Positions 23,788-32,456 of a stretch of 64,000 nucleotides of DNA are shown in pieces. Below the pieces are notes generated by a model, which worked only from the letters and a program-made list of their open reading frames with translations, was not told the DNA's origin and searched no databases. Source of the stretch: DAOUBF01 sp034432795 (lineage in GTDB: Bacteria; Chloroflexota; Anaerolineae; DSLN01); the NCBI GenBank assembly GCA_034432795.1, contig DAOUBF010000016.1, forward strand, positions 13,783 through 77,782, read 5' to 3'. Within the stretch, counting starts at the first letter, position 1; every line of letters starts with the position of its first letter. A program made the translations under genes and the position numbers.

Positions 23788-24939
23788 GTGTTGTTCCTTC
23801 GCTTCCCCCGGCTTTATGCACGACGGATCCATCTGATCGTTCTCCTTGCCCTGGCGGGCCTGCTTTTAAGCGGCTGTGCAGGCCGACTGCCCGCTGTCAG
23901 TTGGGCCGGGATGACGCCCGCAGGCGATAGCCTTTACGTCGCGTTTAGCACGCACATCTACGCGCTGGACCTGAGCAATGGCAACCTGCGCTGGCGCTAT
24001 CCGGAAAGCATCCAGGGGGTCGCGGCGCAGTTCTATGCCCCGCCTGCTGTCACCGAAGATACGGTCATTGCCGGTTCCTATGGGGCGCCAGGCACGCCAG
24101 AGGTCCTGGTGGGCCTGGACCGCAGCAGCGGTAAGGAGCGCTGGCGCAGCGAGCAACCCACACTGGATACGCTAAATACCCATGTGATCGGTGGTCTTGT
24201 GGCCCAAGACCGCAGGGTTTACGTCCCTTCAACCGACCACCGCCTGTATGCGCTTGACCCCGTGTCGGGGACGCTGACCCCCTTCTTTGAGGGGGCGCAG
24301 AACGCGCTCTGGGCCGCGCCGTTGATCGTCAACAATACGCTGTATCTGGCCTCGCTGGACCATCGGCTGTATGCGCTCTCGGCTGCGGATGGGGCCAGGC
24401 TGTGGGAGTTCCAGGCGGGAGGCGCGCTCGCCGGTACGCCGGCCTACGCCGACGGGGTGCTTTACTTCGGCGGTTTTGACAGCCAGGTGTACGCGCTGGA
24501 TGCTCAGACCGGCCAGGCGCGTTGGACGGTGTCGCTGGAGGATAACTGGGTGTGGGGCACGCCCGCCGTCCGCGACGGCACGGTCTATGTGAGCACGCTG
24601 GCCGGTCAGGTGTATGCCCTGGATGCGGCCAGCGGGGCGCAGAAATGGGTCAAACAGGTCGGCGGGCCGGTGCGCGGCGGCCCGGCGCTCCATCCCCGGG
24701 GCGATACGCTCTACGTCGGCGCTGCCGATGGCAAGGTGTACGCCCTGAGCAGCGCCGATAGCGCACTGCGCTGGGTGGGCGAGACCGCTGTGACCACGCA
24801 TATTTATACCACGCCGCTGGTCGTGAATGACCTGGTGATCATCGCGGTCAATGACGCGCCCAACGACAACCCCGCCCTGGTGTATGCCTTTGACGCGGCC
24901 ACCGGCCAGGTGCGCTGGAAGTTTGTGCCGCCAGCCTAG
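23788..24939 (+). CDS. Lipoprotein with PQQ-like beta-propeller repeats (BamB-like)
   Basis: About 384 residues. A lipoprotein signal peptide ends in LAGLLLSGC. Then come seven or so repeats of the form LYALDAxTGxxxW (for example IYALDLSNGNLRWRY, VYALDAQTGQARWTV, VYALDAASGAQKWVK, VYAFDAATGQVRWKF), the PQQ-like/BamB beta-propeller blade. It would be anchored outside the membrane. It is inserted between yidD and yidC, where most bacteria have nothing, so a part in membrane-protein assembly is possible but unproven. GTG 23788 or TTG 23791 follow AGGAG; an ATG at 23764 lies inside yidD. Confidence 0.8.
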   Translation: MLFLRFPRLYARRIHLIVLLALAGLLLSGCAGRLPAVSWAGMTPAGDSLYVAFSTHIYALDLSNGNLRWRYPESIQGVAAQFYAPPAVTEDTVIAGSYGAPGTPEVLVGLDRSSGKERWRSEQPTLDTLNTHVIGGLVAQDRRVYVPSTDHRLYALDPVSGTLTPFFEGAQNALWAAPLIVNNTLYLASLDHRLYALSAADGARLWEFQAGGALAGTPAYADGVLYFGGFDSQVYALDAQTGQARWTVSLEDNWVWGTPAVRDGTVYVSTLAGQVYALDAASGAQKWVKQVGGPVRGGPALHPRGDTLYVGAADGKVYALSSADSALRWVGETAVTTHIYTTPLVVNDLVIIAVNDAPNDNPALVYAFDAATGQVRWKFVPPA

Positions 24940-24978
24940 TTGGGGGCACCGGCCCAGGTCGCTAAGGAGTCGTCACCC

Positions 24979-25863
24979 ATGTGGGATGCCTTTTGGAACG
25001 CTGTGCTGATCAACCCGATGCTCAATGCCCTGGTGGCGCTGTACAGCCTCCTGGGGCAGAACTTCGGCATCGCCATTATCGTCTTCACCATCCTGATCCG
25101 CCTGTTGACGCTGCCGCTGTCGTTGCGCCAGCAGCGCAACATGCAGAAGATGCAGGCGCTCCAGCCGAAGATCAAGGAGATTCAGGAGAAGTACAAGAAC
25201 GACCCGCAGAAGATGCAGGCGGAGATGACCAAGATCGGTTACAGCCCGACGATGATGCTGGGCGGCTGCCTGCCCATGCTTATCCAGCTCCCCATCTGGA
25301 TCGGGCTGTATCAGGCGATCACCTCGGCGATGGCGGCCTCGCCGATTGACCTGTTCCACCTGTCGCAGCGCCTGTATCCCTGGGCGACCGGGCTGGCGCA
25401 GTTGATCCCGCTGCACACCAGCTTCCTGGGCATCCCCAACCTGGCCTATCCCGTGCCCCACCCCATTGGCCGGTTCATTCTGCCGGTGCTGGTGGCGGGC
25501 ACGACGTACTTGCAGCAGAAGGTGATGACGCCGCCCAACCCCGACCCCCAATCTTCGGCGGTCTCCAACCAGATGAACATCATGATGCCGCTGATGATGG
25601 GCTTCTTTGCCTACAATTTCTCGTCGGGGCTGGCGATTTATTGGACGGTGTCCAATCTTGTGGGCATTGCGCAGTATAAGCTGCTGCCACTCCTCGGCCT
25701 GGCCCCGGCAGTGGCCCCCCAACCGGTTGCCTCGCCCGCCCGTTCCGACACGGCCGGGGAACAGGCCCGCACCGAGAGCCAGGCGGCACGCCCGGCGCTT
25801 AAGAGCGCCGCCGATGGCCGCAGCAGCACGCGCAAGCCCGTCAAAGCAAAGCGGAAGAAGTGA
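24979..25863 (+). CDS. yidC: Membrane protein insertase YidC/Oxa1
   Basis: 294 residues from ATG 24979, with AAGGAG just upstream. This is the short Gram-positive-like YidC without the large periplasmic domain, but also without an obvious lipobox. Core features are NFGIAIIVFTILIRLLTLPL (with the conserved hydrophilic-groove Arg), the charged loop MQALQPKIKEIQEKYKNDPQ, GGCLPMLIQLPIWIGLYQAI, and a last helix block MMGFFAYNFSSGLAIYWTVS. A basic C-terminal tail (RKPVKAKRKK) may contact the ribosome. It works with Sec or alone to insert membrane proteins. Confidence 0.95.
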   Translation: MWDAFWNAVLINPMLNALVALYSLLGQNFGIAIIVFTILIRLLTLPLSLRQQRNMQKMQALQPKIKEIQEKYKNDPQKMQAEMTKIGYSPTMMLGGCLPMLIQLPIWIGLYQAITSAMAASPIDLFHLSQRLYPWATGLAQLIPLHTSFLGIPNLAYPVPHPIGRFILPVLVAGTTYLQQKVMTPPNPDPQSSAVSNQMNIMMPLMMGFFAYNFSSGLAIYWTVSNLVGIAQYKLLPLLGLAPAVAPQPVASPARSDTAGEQARTESQAARPALKSAADGRSSTRKPVKAKRKK

Positions 25864-25925
25864 CAGGGGATGGAAGACGGGGGACGGAGGGGCTTCGTCC
25901 TCCGTCCCCGGTCCTCCGTCCTCTA
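25862..25925. repeat. Family B repeat between yidC and jag
   Basis: GGAAGACGGGGGACGGAGG and CCTCCGTCCCCGGTCCTCCG form an inverted repeat in the short spacer. Confidence 0.65.
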
Positions 25926-25940
25926 CGAAAGGGGGCAACG

Positions 25941-26831
25941 ATGGAGGAAGAGCGCAGTATTGAAATCAGTGCCCCGGATGTGGAATCGGCCATCCGGCAT
26001 GGATTGGCCCAGCTCGGCGTCAACCGCGACCAGGTAGAGATTACGATTATCTATGAGGGCAGCCGGGGGCTCCTCGGCCTGGGCGCTCGCCCCGCGCTTG
26101 TCCGGCTCACCTTGAAGCCGCTCCCTGCCACCGCCGTGCCCGTGTCTGAGCCGGAGCCTCGCCCCGCCGCAACGCCTGCGCCGCCTTCAGCGCCTTCTGG
26201 AGCAGCAGAGGAATGGCAAACGCTTGGCCCGCCGTCACCCGCCGAGATGGCGCTGGAAGAGGAAGAAGAGGCCGAGGAGGAGAAGGGCGCACCGCCGATT
26301 GACCGCGCCCATGCCGAGCAGGTGGCGCGTGACACGCTGGCGGAACTGCTCCATCACATGAAGATCACGGGCCGGATTGAGGCGCACTGGTCCGAGCCTG
26401 CCGAGCCGGGCGCGGCGCCCACGCTGGTGCTGGATGTCTTCGGCGATGACCTGGGCATTTTGATTGGCCGCCGGGGTGAGACGCTGGACGCCCTGCAAAT
26501 GATCACCCGCCTGATCGTCAGCCGCGAACTTCAACGTCGCATCAACCTGATCGTGGACGTGGAAAACTATCGCGTCCGGCGCGAGCACACCCTGCGGCAA
26601 TTGGCGCAGCGCATGGCCCAACAGGCGGTGCAGCGGCGGCGGCGCGTCTCGCTGGAGCCGATGCCCGCCTATGAGCGCCGCATCGTCCATATGGAACTGC
26701 GCAACCATCCCCAGGTGATCACCGAGAGCGTGGGCGAGGGCGATCAGCGCAAAGTGACCATCATCCCCCGCGAGCTGCGCCGGGGGCCGAAGGCAGCGAG
26801 CGATAAGCCGGCGGGCCACCGTCGGGAGTGA
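25941..26831 (+). CDS. jag: Jag/KhpB RNA-binding protein
   Basis: 296 residues from ATG 25941. An N-terminal Jag domain (SIEISAPDVESAIRHGLAQL, then GSRGLLGLGARPALV) is followed by a Pro/Ala/Glu-rich linker. Then comes a KH domain (VLDVFGDDLGILIGRRGETL, with the GRRG loop) and a C-terminal R3H domain (RRRVSLEPMPAYERRIVHME). Jag/KhpB proteins bind RNA and are linked to cell-envelope control. Position next to yidC is conserved in many bacteria. Confidence 0.93.
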   Translation: MEEERSIEISAPDVESAIRHGLAQLGVNRDQVEITIIYEGSRGLLGLGARPALVRLTLKPLPATAVPVSEPEPRPAATPAPPSAPSGAAEEWQTLGPPSPAEMALEEEEEAEEEKGAPPIDRAHAEQVARDTLAELLHHMKITGRIEAHWSEPAEPGAAPTLVLDVFGDDLGILIGRRGETLDALQMITRLIVSRELQRRINLIVDVENYRVRREHTLRQLAQRMAQQAVQRRRRVSLEPMPAYERRIVHMELRNHPQVITESVGEGDQRKVTIIPRELRRGPKAASDKPAGHRRE

Positions 26832-27664
26832 GAAGCGGCACGATTGATTACGTTGTCATCGGCCATATCACGCAGGACCTGACGCCGCAGGGGCCGGTGG
26901 TGGGGGGCACGGCGGCCTACGCTGCGCGCACAGCGCGGGCGTTGGGCTGCCGCGTCGGCGTGGTGACCAGCGCCCGCCGCGACCTGGACGTGAGGGCAGC
27001 CCTGCCCGGCATCGCCGTTCGCTGCCTGCCTGCCGAAGCGACGACCACCTTTGAAAACATTTACGCGCCAGGAGGGCGGCGGCAGTTCGTGCGCGCTGTG
27101 GCCAGCCGTCTGGATGAGGCGGCTGTCCCCCCGGACTGGCGACGCGCCCCCATTGTGCATCTCGGCCCGGTCGCCCAGGAGGTGGACCCGGCGCTTGTCC
27201 ACGCTTTCCCGCTGGCGCTAATCGGCGTCACGCCACAGGGCTGGCTGCGCCACTGGGGAGAGGATGGGGAAGTCTGGCCCTGTGCCTGGGTGCAGGCGCA
27301 GAGGGTCCTGGCGCAGGCGACGGCGGTGGTGCTCAGCCCGGAGGATGTGGGGGGCGATGAGGCCCTGCTGGCCGATTACGCCCGCCAGGCCCATATCCTC
27401 GTGGTCACACGGGGGCGGGCGGGGTCAACCGTCACCTGGATGGGCGAAACGCGCCACTTCCCCGCGCCGCCGGTCACCGAGGTGGACCCCACCGGGGCCG
27501 GGGATGTGTATGCGGCGGCCTTCTTTGTCCGCCTGTACGAGACGCGCGACCCCTGGGAGGCGGCCCGCTTCGCCACCTGCCTGGCCGCCCGGTCGGTGAC
27601 CCGCCCTGGCCTGGCGGGGACGCCGACGCCTGAGGACATCGCACAGTGCAAGCGCGGGCCTTAG
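26828..27664 (+). CDS. PfkB-family (ribokinase-like) sugar or nucleoside kinase
   Basis: 278 residues, GTG start overlapping the jag stop. N-terminal DYVVIGHITQDLTPQGPVVG and GGTAAYAARTARALG, and the C-terminal signature VDPTGAGDVYAAAFFV with catalytic Asp, define the family. The central phosphate-binding region has VVTRGRAGSTVTW. The substrate of this subgroup is unknown. Translational coupling to jag places it at the end of the rpmH-jag gene string. Confidence 0.88.
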   Translation: MRSGTIDYVVIGHITQDLTPQGPVVGGTAAYAARTARALGCRVGVVTSARRDLDVRAALPGIAVRCLPAEATTTFENIYAPGGRRQFVRAVASRLDEAAVPPDWRRAPIVHLGPVAQEVDPALVHAFPLALIGVTPQGWLRHWGEDGEVWPCAWVQAQRVLAQATAVVLSPEDVGGDEALLADYARQAHILVVTRGRAGSTVTWMGETRHFPAPPVTEVDPTGAGDVYAAAFFVRLYETRDPWEAARFATCLAARSVTRPGLAGTPTPEDIAQCKRGP

Positions 27665-27696
27665 TATGATCGCTCCTCCACCGCAAGGCGGAGAGG

Positions 27697-27725
27697 TTGC
27701 CCCCTCTTCGCCCCCATGCTATAAT
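27697..27725 (+). promoter_or_regulatory. Promoter of the pstSCAB operon
   Basis: TTGCCC (27697-27702), a 17-base spacer and a perfect TATAAT (27720-27725). The start is predicted near 27732, right at GTG 27734. No clear pho-box direct repeats were recognised. Confidence 0.6.
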
Positions 27726-27733
27726 TCGCTCCT

Positions 27734-28675
27734 GTGTCAACGGGCACAACGCACGTCATCGTCCGGTATCCCTTTCGGTCTATGCCTGGGCATAGCCTGC
27801 TCTCCCTTTTTCTACTCATTGTCCTGCTAATCGCTCTGCCCGGCTGCCGCCCGGCCTCTGCCGCTGGGGGCGGCGACGCCCAAACCGGCAAGCTCACCAT
27901 TGAAAACAAAGGCTCGGATACCATGGTGAACCTGGCGCTGGCCTGGGCGGAGCGTTATATGGCAGAGCACCCGGAGGTGCGCATCTCGGTCACGGGTGGC
28001 GGCAGCGGCACCGGCATTGCTGCGCTGATCAACGGCACAGTGGACATCGCCAACGCCTCGCGGGCCATCAAACCAGAGGAGATCGCGGAGGCCCAGGCCA
28101 ATGGCGTTACCCCGGTGGAGCATGTCGTGGCTCGCGACGCCATTGCCGTGATCGTCCATCCCAGTAACCCGGTGAGCCAGCTCACCATCCAGCAAATCTC
28201 CGACATTTACAGCGGCAAGATCACCAATTGGAAGGATGTCGGCGGCGAGGACCGGCCTATTGTGCTCTTGTCGCGTGAGACCAACTCCGGCACGCATGTG
28301 TTCTTCCTGGAAGAGGTCCTGCGCCAGGGGCGCAAAGGCGATAAGACGCTATTCTCGCCCGATACCCTGCTCCTGCCCTCCTCCGAGGGCATCATCGCGG
28401 AGGTGCGCGACAACCCCAACGCTATTGGCTATGATGGCTTGGGTTACGTCACGCCGGAGGTGAAGACCATCGCCGTGGCCAGAAGCCCGGCGGGCCCCTA
28501 CGTCCTGCCCTCGGCGGAGACCGTGCACAGCGGCCAGTATCCCATCGCCCGCGATCTGTACATGTACACCCGGGGCGAACCGCGCGGCGAGATCAAAGCC
28601 TATCTGGACTGGATCCTCAGCGAGGAGGCCCAGGCCATTGTGCGCGAACTGGGTTTTGTGCCCTTGAGGGCCTAG
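27734..28675 (+). CDS. pstS: Phosphate ABC transporter substrate-binding lipoprotein
   Basis: 313 residues from GTG 27734. A lipoprotein signal peptide ends LLIALPGC. The phosphate-binding fold shows NKGSDTMVNLALAWAERY, SVTGGGSGTGIAALINGTVD, DIANASRAIKPEE, and RETNSGTHVFFLEEVL, the usual phosphate-contacting loops. ATG 27782 is an alternative start, but the upstream region adds the positive charges expected at a signal-peptide N-terminus. The promoter position would make the GTG form leaderless. First gene of pstSCAB. Confidence 0.93.
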   Translation: MSTGTTHVIVRYPFRSMPGHSLLSLFLLIVLLIALPGCRPASAAGGGDAQTGKLTIENKGSDTMVNLALAWAERYMAEHPEVRISVTGGGSGTGIAALINGTVDIANASRAIKPEEIAEAQANGVTPVEHVVARDAIAVIVHPSNPVSQLTIQQISDIYSGKITNWKDVGGEDRPIVLLSRETNSGTHVFFLEEVLRQGRKGDKTLFSPDTLLLPSSEGIIAEVRDNPNAIGYDGLGYVTPEVKTIAVARSPAGPYVLPSAETVHSGQYPIARDLYMYTRGEPRGEIKAYLDWILSEEAQAIVRELGFVPLRA

Positions 28676-28677
28676 GT

Positions 28678-28698
28678 TAGACACTCAACGGATTATTT
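28678..28698. repeat. Family D repeat (ACTCAACGGATTAT) at the pstC start
   Basis: The last bases before ATG 28699 match the family D unit (GTACTCAACGGATTATCTA) found at 32333, 34791, 35286, 36904 and 39736, leaving no Shine-Dalgarno for pstC. Confidence 0.6.
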
Positions 28699-29640
28699 AT
28701 GGTAGCGTCCACGGACCGATTGCTGCGTGAGTTGAAAGCGGGCCGGCCAGAGGCCAGGATCAGCGAACGGGTGGTTGAACGGCTGATCCAGGCCACCGGC
28801 CTGTCGGCGATCCTCTTCATCCTGCTGATCTTCGCTTTTCTTATCCGCGAGAGCGCCTCTACCTTCGTGGAGGTGCCCTTGGGCGACCTGCTGAGTACGC
28901 GCTGGTATCCGATTGAAGCCTATTATGGCCTCTTGCCGCTGATCTTCGGCTCGGTGGTAGTCACGTTGGGCGCGGCGCTCATCGCCCTGCCGATAGGCCT
29001 GATGACGGCGGTATTCATCGCCGAAGTTGCCCCGCGCTGGGCCCGCGAAATCCTCAAGCCCTGTGTGGAAGTGCTGGCGGGCATCCCCTCGGTCGTGCTG
29101 GGCTTCATGGGTATCCTGGTGCTGGCGCCCGTCATCCGCACGACCTTGAACATGCCCACCGGGCTGACGGCGTTCACCGGCTCGCTGCTCCTGGCCGGGA
29201 TGGCCCTGCCCACGATTGTGAGCGTGGCCGAGGACGCTCTGGACGCCGTGCCCCGCTCCTACCGCGATGCGGCCCTGGCGCTGGGGGCCACACGTTGGCA
29301 GACCATCTGGCGTGTCACTGTCCCCGCCGCTCGCTCCGGCATCCTCACCGCTATGATGCTGGGCATCGGGCGGGCCATCGGCGAGACCATGACCGTGCTC
29401 ATGGTCACGGGCAACGCCGCCCGCATGCCGGAGGGGCTGGTGGCGCTGTTCCGCCCGGTGCGCACCATGACCGCCACCATCGCCGCCGAGATGGGTGAGG
29501 TGGCGCGGGGCAGCGCGCATTACCACGTGCTGTTCACTATCGGCCTGGTCCTGTTCGTGATCAGCTTCCTGATCAACCTGACGGCCTCCATCGTCATCTT
29601 CCGCCAGGCGCGGCGGCATCAGGAGAAGGTACTGGCATGA
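28699..29640 (+). CDS. pstC: Phosphate ABC transporter permease PstC
   Basis: 313 residues with about six transmembrane helices. The EAA loop that contacts PstB is SYRDAALALGATRWQTIWRV, followed by GRAIGETMTVLMVTGNAARM, the classical PstC block. The first ATG falls in a family D repeat with no SD, so translation may depend on coupling or an atypical site. The stop overlaps the pstA start (ATGA). Confidence 0.93.
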   Translation: MVASTDRLLRELKAGRPEARISERVVERLIQATGLSAILFILLIFAFLIRESASTFVEVPLGDLLSTRWYPIEAYYGLLPLIFGSVVVTLGAALIALPIGLMTAVFIAEVAPRWAREILKPCVEVLAGIPSVVLGFMGILVLAPVIRTTLNMPTGLTAFTGSLLLAGMALPTIVSVAEDALDAVPRSYRDAALALGATRWQTIWRVTVPAARSGILTAMMLGIGRAIGETMTVLMVTGNAARMPEGLVALFRPVRTMTATIAAEMGEVARGSAHYHVLFTIGLVLFVISFLINLTASIVIFRQARRHQEKVLA

Positions 29641-30488
29641 GAATGCCCCGTCAGGTGGTTCAACGCCTGGGGTTTGCCCTGCTGGCGCTGGCCGCAGCGA
29701 GCGTGGTCATTCCCATCCTATTCATCGTCAGCACTATTTTCTACCAGGGCATTGGGGCGATCAGCCTGGAGTTTTTGACCGAGATGCCCCGCCAGGGGAT
29801 GCGCGAGGGCGGCATCCTGCCAGCGATTGTGGGCACGGTCCTGCTGACGCTGGGCACGGGCATCGTGGCCGTGCCAGTGGGCGTGGGCGCGGGCATTTAT
29901 CTGGCCGAGTACGCCCGCGACACCGCGCTCACACGGGCCATCCGCCTGGCGATCATCAACCTGGCGGGCATCCCCTCGGTGGTGTACGGCCTGTTTGGAC
30001 TGGGGCTGTTCGTCCTCTTCCTGGGCTTCGGCACTTCACTTCTGGCCGGGTCGTTGACGCTGGCGATCATGACGCTGCCGGTGATTATCAGCACCAGCGA
30101 AGAGGCCCTGCGCGCGGTCCCCATCGCCTTCCGCACGGTGAGCATCTCGCTGGGCGCCACGCGCTGGCAAACGATCCGGCGGGTGGTCTTGCCCCAGGCG
30201 CTGCCCGGCATCCTCACTGGCGTCATCCTGGGGCTGGAGCGCGCCGCCGGGGAGACCGCGCCAATCCTGTTCACTGTGGCCGCGTTCTTCCTGCCGCGCC
30301 TGCCCGGTTCCATCTTTGACCAGACGATGGCCCTGCCGTATCACTTGTTCGTGATCTCCACCCAGGTGCCGGGCATGCCCGTGCGCATCCAATACGGCAC
30401 GGCCCTGGTCCTGCTCGTCTTCGTGCTCTCCATGAACCTGTTAGCGACCTTGATCCGCAGTTACTATCGGCGCAGAAGGCAGTGGTGA
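29637..30488 (+). CDS. pstA: Phosphate ABC transporter permease PstA
   Basis: 283 residues, six predicted helices. The EAA loop is RTVSISLGATRWQTIRRVVL, followed by LGLERAAGETAPILFTVAAF, diagnostic of PstA. It pairs with PstC to form the membrane channel. A short family B-like repeat separates it from pstB. Confidence 0.93.
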   Translation: MRMPRQVVQRLGFALLALAAASVVIPILFIVSTIFYQGIGAISLEFLTEMPRQGMREGGILPAIVGTVLLTLGTGIVAVPVGVGAGIYLAEYARDTALTRAIRLAIINLAGIPSVVYGLFGLGLFVLFLGFGTSLLAGSLTLAIMTLPVIISTSEEALRAVPIAFRTVSISLGATRWQTIRRVVLPQALPGILTGVILGLERAAGETAPILFTVAAFFLPRLPGSIFDQTMALPYHLFVISTQVPGMPVRIQYGTALVLLVFVLSMNLLATLIRSYYRRRRQW

Positions 30489-30530
30489 GACCACAGACGA
30501 CAGCCCAATCGTCCGTTGTCCCTCGTCCAA
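30487..30530. repeat. Family B-like repeat between pstA and pstB
   Basis: CACAGACGACAGCCC and GTCCGTTGTCCCTCGTCC make a short degenerate inverted repeat in the 43-base spacer. Confidence 0.45.
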
Positions 30531-30531
30531 C

Positions 30532-31296
30532 ATGAGCGACCAGCCCAAATTCGTCATTGAGCATCTCAGCGTCACCTACGAAGACGGCACCGAACCGCTC
30601 CGCGACATCAGCCTGACGATTTACGCCAACGAGATCACCGTGCTGTTCGGGCCGGCAGGCGGGGGCAAGAGCACGCTTTTGCGCACGCTTAACCGGCTCA
30701 ACGACCTGGTGGACGGCGTGCGCATTGAGGGGCGGGTGTTGCTGGACGGCCAGGACATTTACGCGCCGGGCGTGGACGTGACCGCCTTGCGGCGGCGCGT
30801 GGGCATGGTCTTCGCCGTGCCGGTTGTCTTGCCCATGAGCATCCGCCAGAACCTGACCTACGGCCTGGAGTTGGCCGGGGTGCGCGACCGGGCGCGGCTG
30901 GAGGCCGCCGTTGAGCGCAGCCTGAGGCAGGCGGCCTTGTGGGACGAGATCAAAGACCGGCTGGACGACCCGGCGACGGCCCTCTCCGGTGGCCAGCAAC
31001 AGCGCCTGTGCCTGGCCCGTGTCCTGGCGCTGGAGCCGGAGGTGATTCTGTTGGACGAACCTACCTCCGGCCTGGACCCGATCTCCACGGCCAAGGTGGA
31101 AGGGTCCATCCAGGAACTCAAGCGGGATTACACCATTGTGATTGTGCCCCACAGCATTCAGCAGGCCGCCCGCATCGCCGACCGCGCCGCCTTTATCCTC
31201 CAGGGCGAACTCATTGAGTATGGCCTGGGCCGGGAACTGTTCACCCGCCCCAAGGACAAGCGCACAGAGGACTACGTGACCGGGCGATTCGGATAA
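30532..31296 (+). CDS. pstB: Phosphate ABC transporter ATP-binding protein
   Basis: 254 residues. Walker A is GPAGGGKSTLLRTLNRLN (a glycine replaces the common SGCGK cysteine), signature ALSGGQQQRLCLARVLAL, Walker B VILLDEPTSGLDPIST, and the switch His in VIVPHSIQQAARIA. It energises phosphate import. No phoU follows, which is unusual for a pst operon. Confidence 0.93.
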   Translation: MSDQPKFVIEHLSVTYEDGTEPLRDISLTIYANEITVLFGPAGGGKSTLLRTLNRLNDLVDGVRIEGRVLLDGQDIYAPGVDVTALRRRVGMVFAVPVVLPMSIRQNLTYGLELAGVRDRARLEAAVERSLRQAALWDEIKDRLDDPATALSGGQQQRLCLARVLALEPEVILLDEPTSGLDPISTAKVEGSIQELKRDYTIVIVPHSIQQAARIADRAAFILQGELIEYGLGRELFTRPKDKRTEDYVTGRFG

Positions 31297-31308
31297 CGGA
31301 GGAAGCCC

Positions 31309-32319
31309 ATGACCTTTTGGAACAGCCTGAAACGGACCGTCCTGAACGCGCTGATCGGCGCGTCTGACTTCGTGCTCCGCCTGTTGCGACCGCGCCCGGC
31401 AGCGCCCCTGCCCCAGCCCCCCTTCACCCTCCCGGTTTTGCTGATCAGCTACCTCCCTGCGAAGGATGGGCAAATTGACATCGCCGTGACAGGGGATGTC
31501 AACGGGAGCGTGGAGGCCATGCGCGAGCATGTGGCGCAGACAACGGAGCAGGTGATCGCGGCGATGCATGAGGGCAGCCGCTATCACGGCTATAAGGACC
31601 CACAGGCGCCGCCCAGCCTGCACTATGAGATCGCCCATCACCTAGAGTTTCTGGAGCCTCTCCCCACCGTGCCCCAGCCCGGCCAGCCTACGCCCATGAC
31701 GGATTACAAGGCCATCCTGGAGCGCGTCAACATCCGGCAGTGGGTGGAAGAGCGGGGCGTGAAAGAGGTCTGGCTGTGGGCCTATGGGGGCAGCGTGCGC
31801 GGTTGGGAATCCAATATGGCCGGGCCTTACGGCGACATCAGCAACAGCGACCGTGACCCTACGGATTTGCCCCGGTTAAGTAAAACGTACACGGTCTATC
31901 ATTTTAACTACCAACGCGGTACGTCGGAGGCCATGGAGAGCCGCGTGCACCAGATTGAGGCCATCCTGCGGGAGATAGATGATGACCTCTTCTGGAACAA
32001 GTTCGTGGGCAGGCCGGGGGAGGGGCGCTGCGGCTGGGCACATTACCCACCCAATGCCGAACGCGACTACGACTGGGCCAATCCGAGGCTGATCTGGACC
32101 GACATTGAGGACTGGACCCCCGAGGGTCATGGCGAGAAGAAGCTGCTAAACTGTGAACGCTGGAACTGCGACAGCCTGACCTGGTTCATCTTCTGGATGC
32201 AGAACCTGCCTGGCCTGAACAACGGCATCACCTATCGGGGCCGCCCGCTCACCAACTGGTGGACATTCTTGGGTGCTTTTGACGAAGCCATGGCGAATGG
32301 CTTGAAGTTAGTCGGTTAA
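31309..32319 (+). CDS. Protein of unknown function after the pst operon
   Basis: 336 residues, ATG 31309 with GGAGGAAGC upstream, 12 bases after pstB. I do not recognise the family. The first 35 residues are weakly hydrophobic and basic (LNALIGASDFVLRLLRPRP) and may be an atypical export or membrane-association signal. The body is rich in Trp, Tyr, Asn and His, with VKEVWLWAYGGSVRGWESNM, YGDISNSDRDPTDLPR and WTPEGHGEKKLLNCERWNCD. That composition suggests an extracellular or carbohydrate-binding protein rather than a cytoplasmic one. Possibly cotranscribed with pst, in which case phosphate regulation would follow. Confidence 0.7.
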   Translation: MTFWNSLKRTVLNALIGASDFVLRLLRPRPAAPLPQPPFTLPVLLISYLPAKDGQIDIAVTGDVNGSVEAMREHVAQTTEQVIAAMHEGSRYHGYKDPQAPPSLHYEIAHHLEFLEPLPTVPQPGQPTPMTDYKAILERVNIRQWVEERGVKEVWLWAYGGSVRGWESNMAGPYGDISNSDRDPTDLPRLSKTYTVYHFNYQRGTSEAMESRVHQIEAILREIDDDLFWNKFVGRPGEGRCGWAHYPPNAERDYDWANPRLIWTDIEDWTPEGHGEKKLLNCERWNCDSLTWFIFWMQNLPGLNNGITYRGRPLTNWWTFLGAFDEAMANGLKLVG

Positions 32320-32332
32320 GTTACGCTAACAT

Positions 32333-32440
32333 AAGGTACTCAACGGATTATCTACAGGAATCAAGGAAACTGGTACTCAAGGGATTATCCCATCACGTGA
32401 CTACGGCGGCTATGGAAAGCCGCCCTACGGCTACGGCGGC
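32333..32440. repeat. Family D repeat, with the GGCGGCTATGGAAAGCCGCC hairpin
   Basis: Two GTACTCAACGGATTAT-type units are followed by ACTACGGCGGCTATGGAAAG and its GCCGCC arm. The same series recurs at 39736-39803. Confidence 0.7.
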
Positions 32441-32456
32441 TGGCCGACCAGTATGG

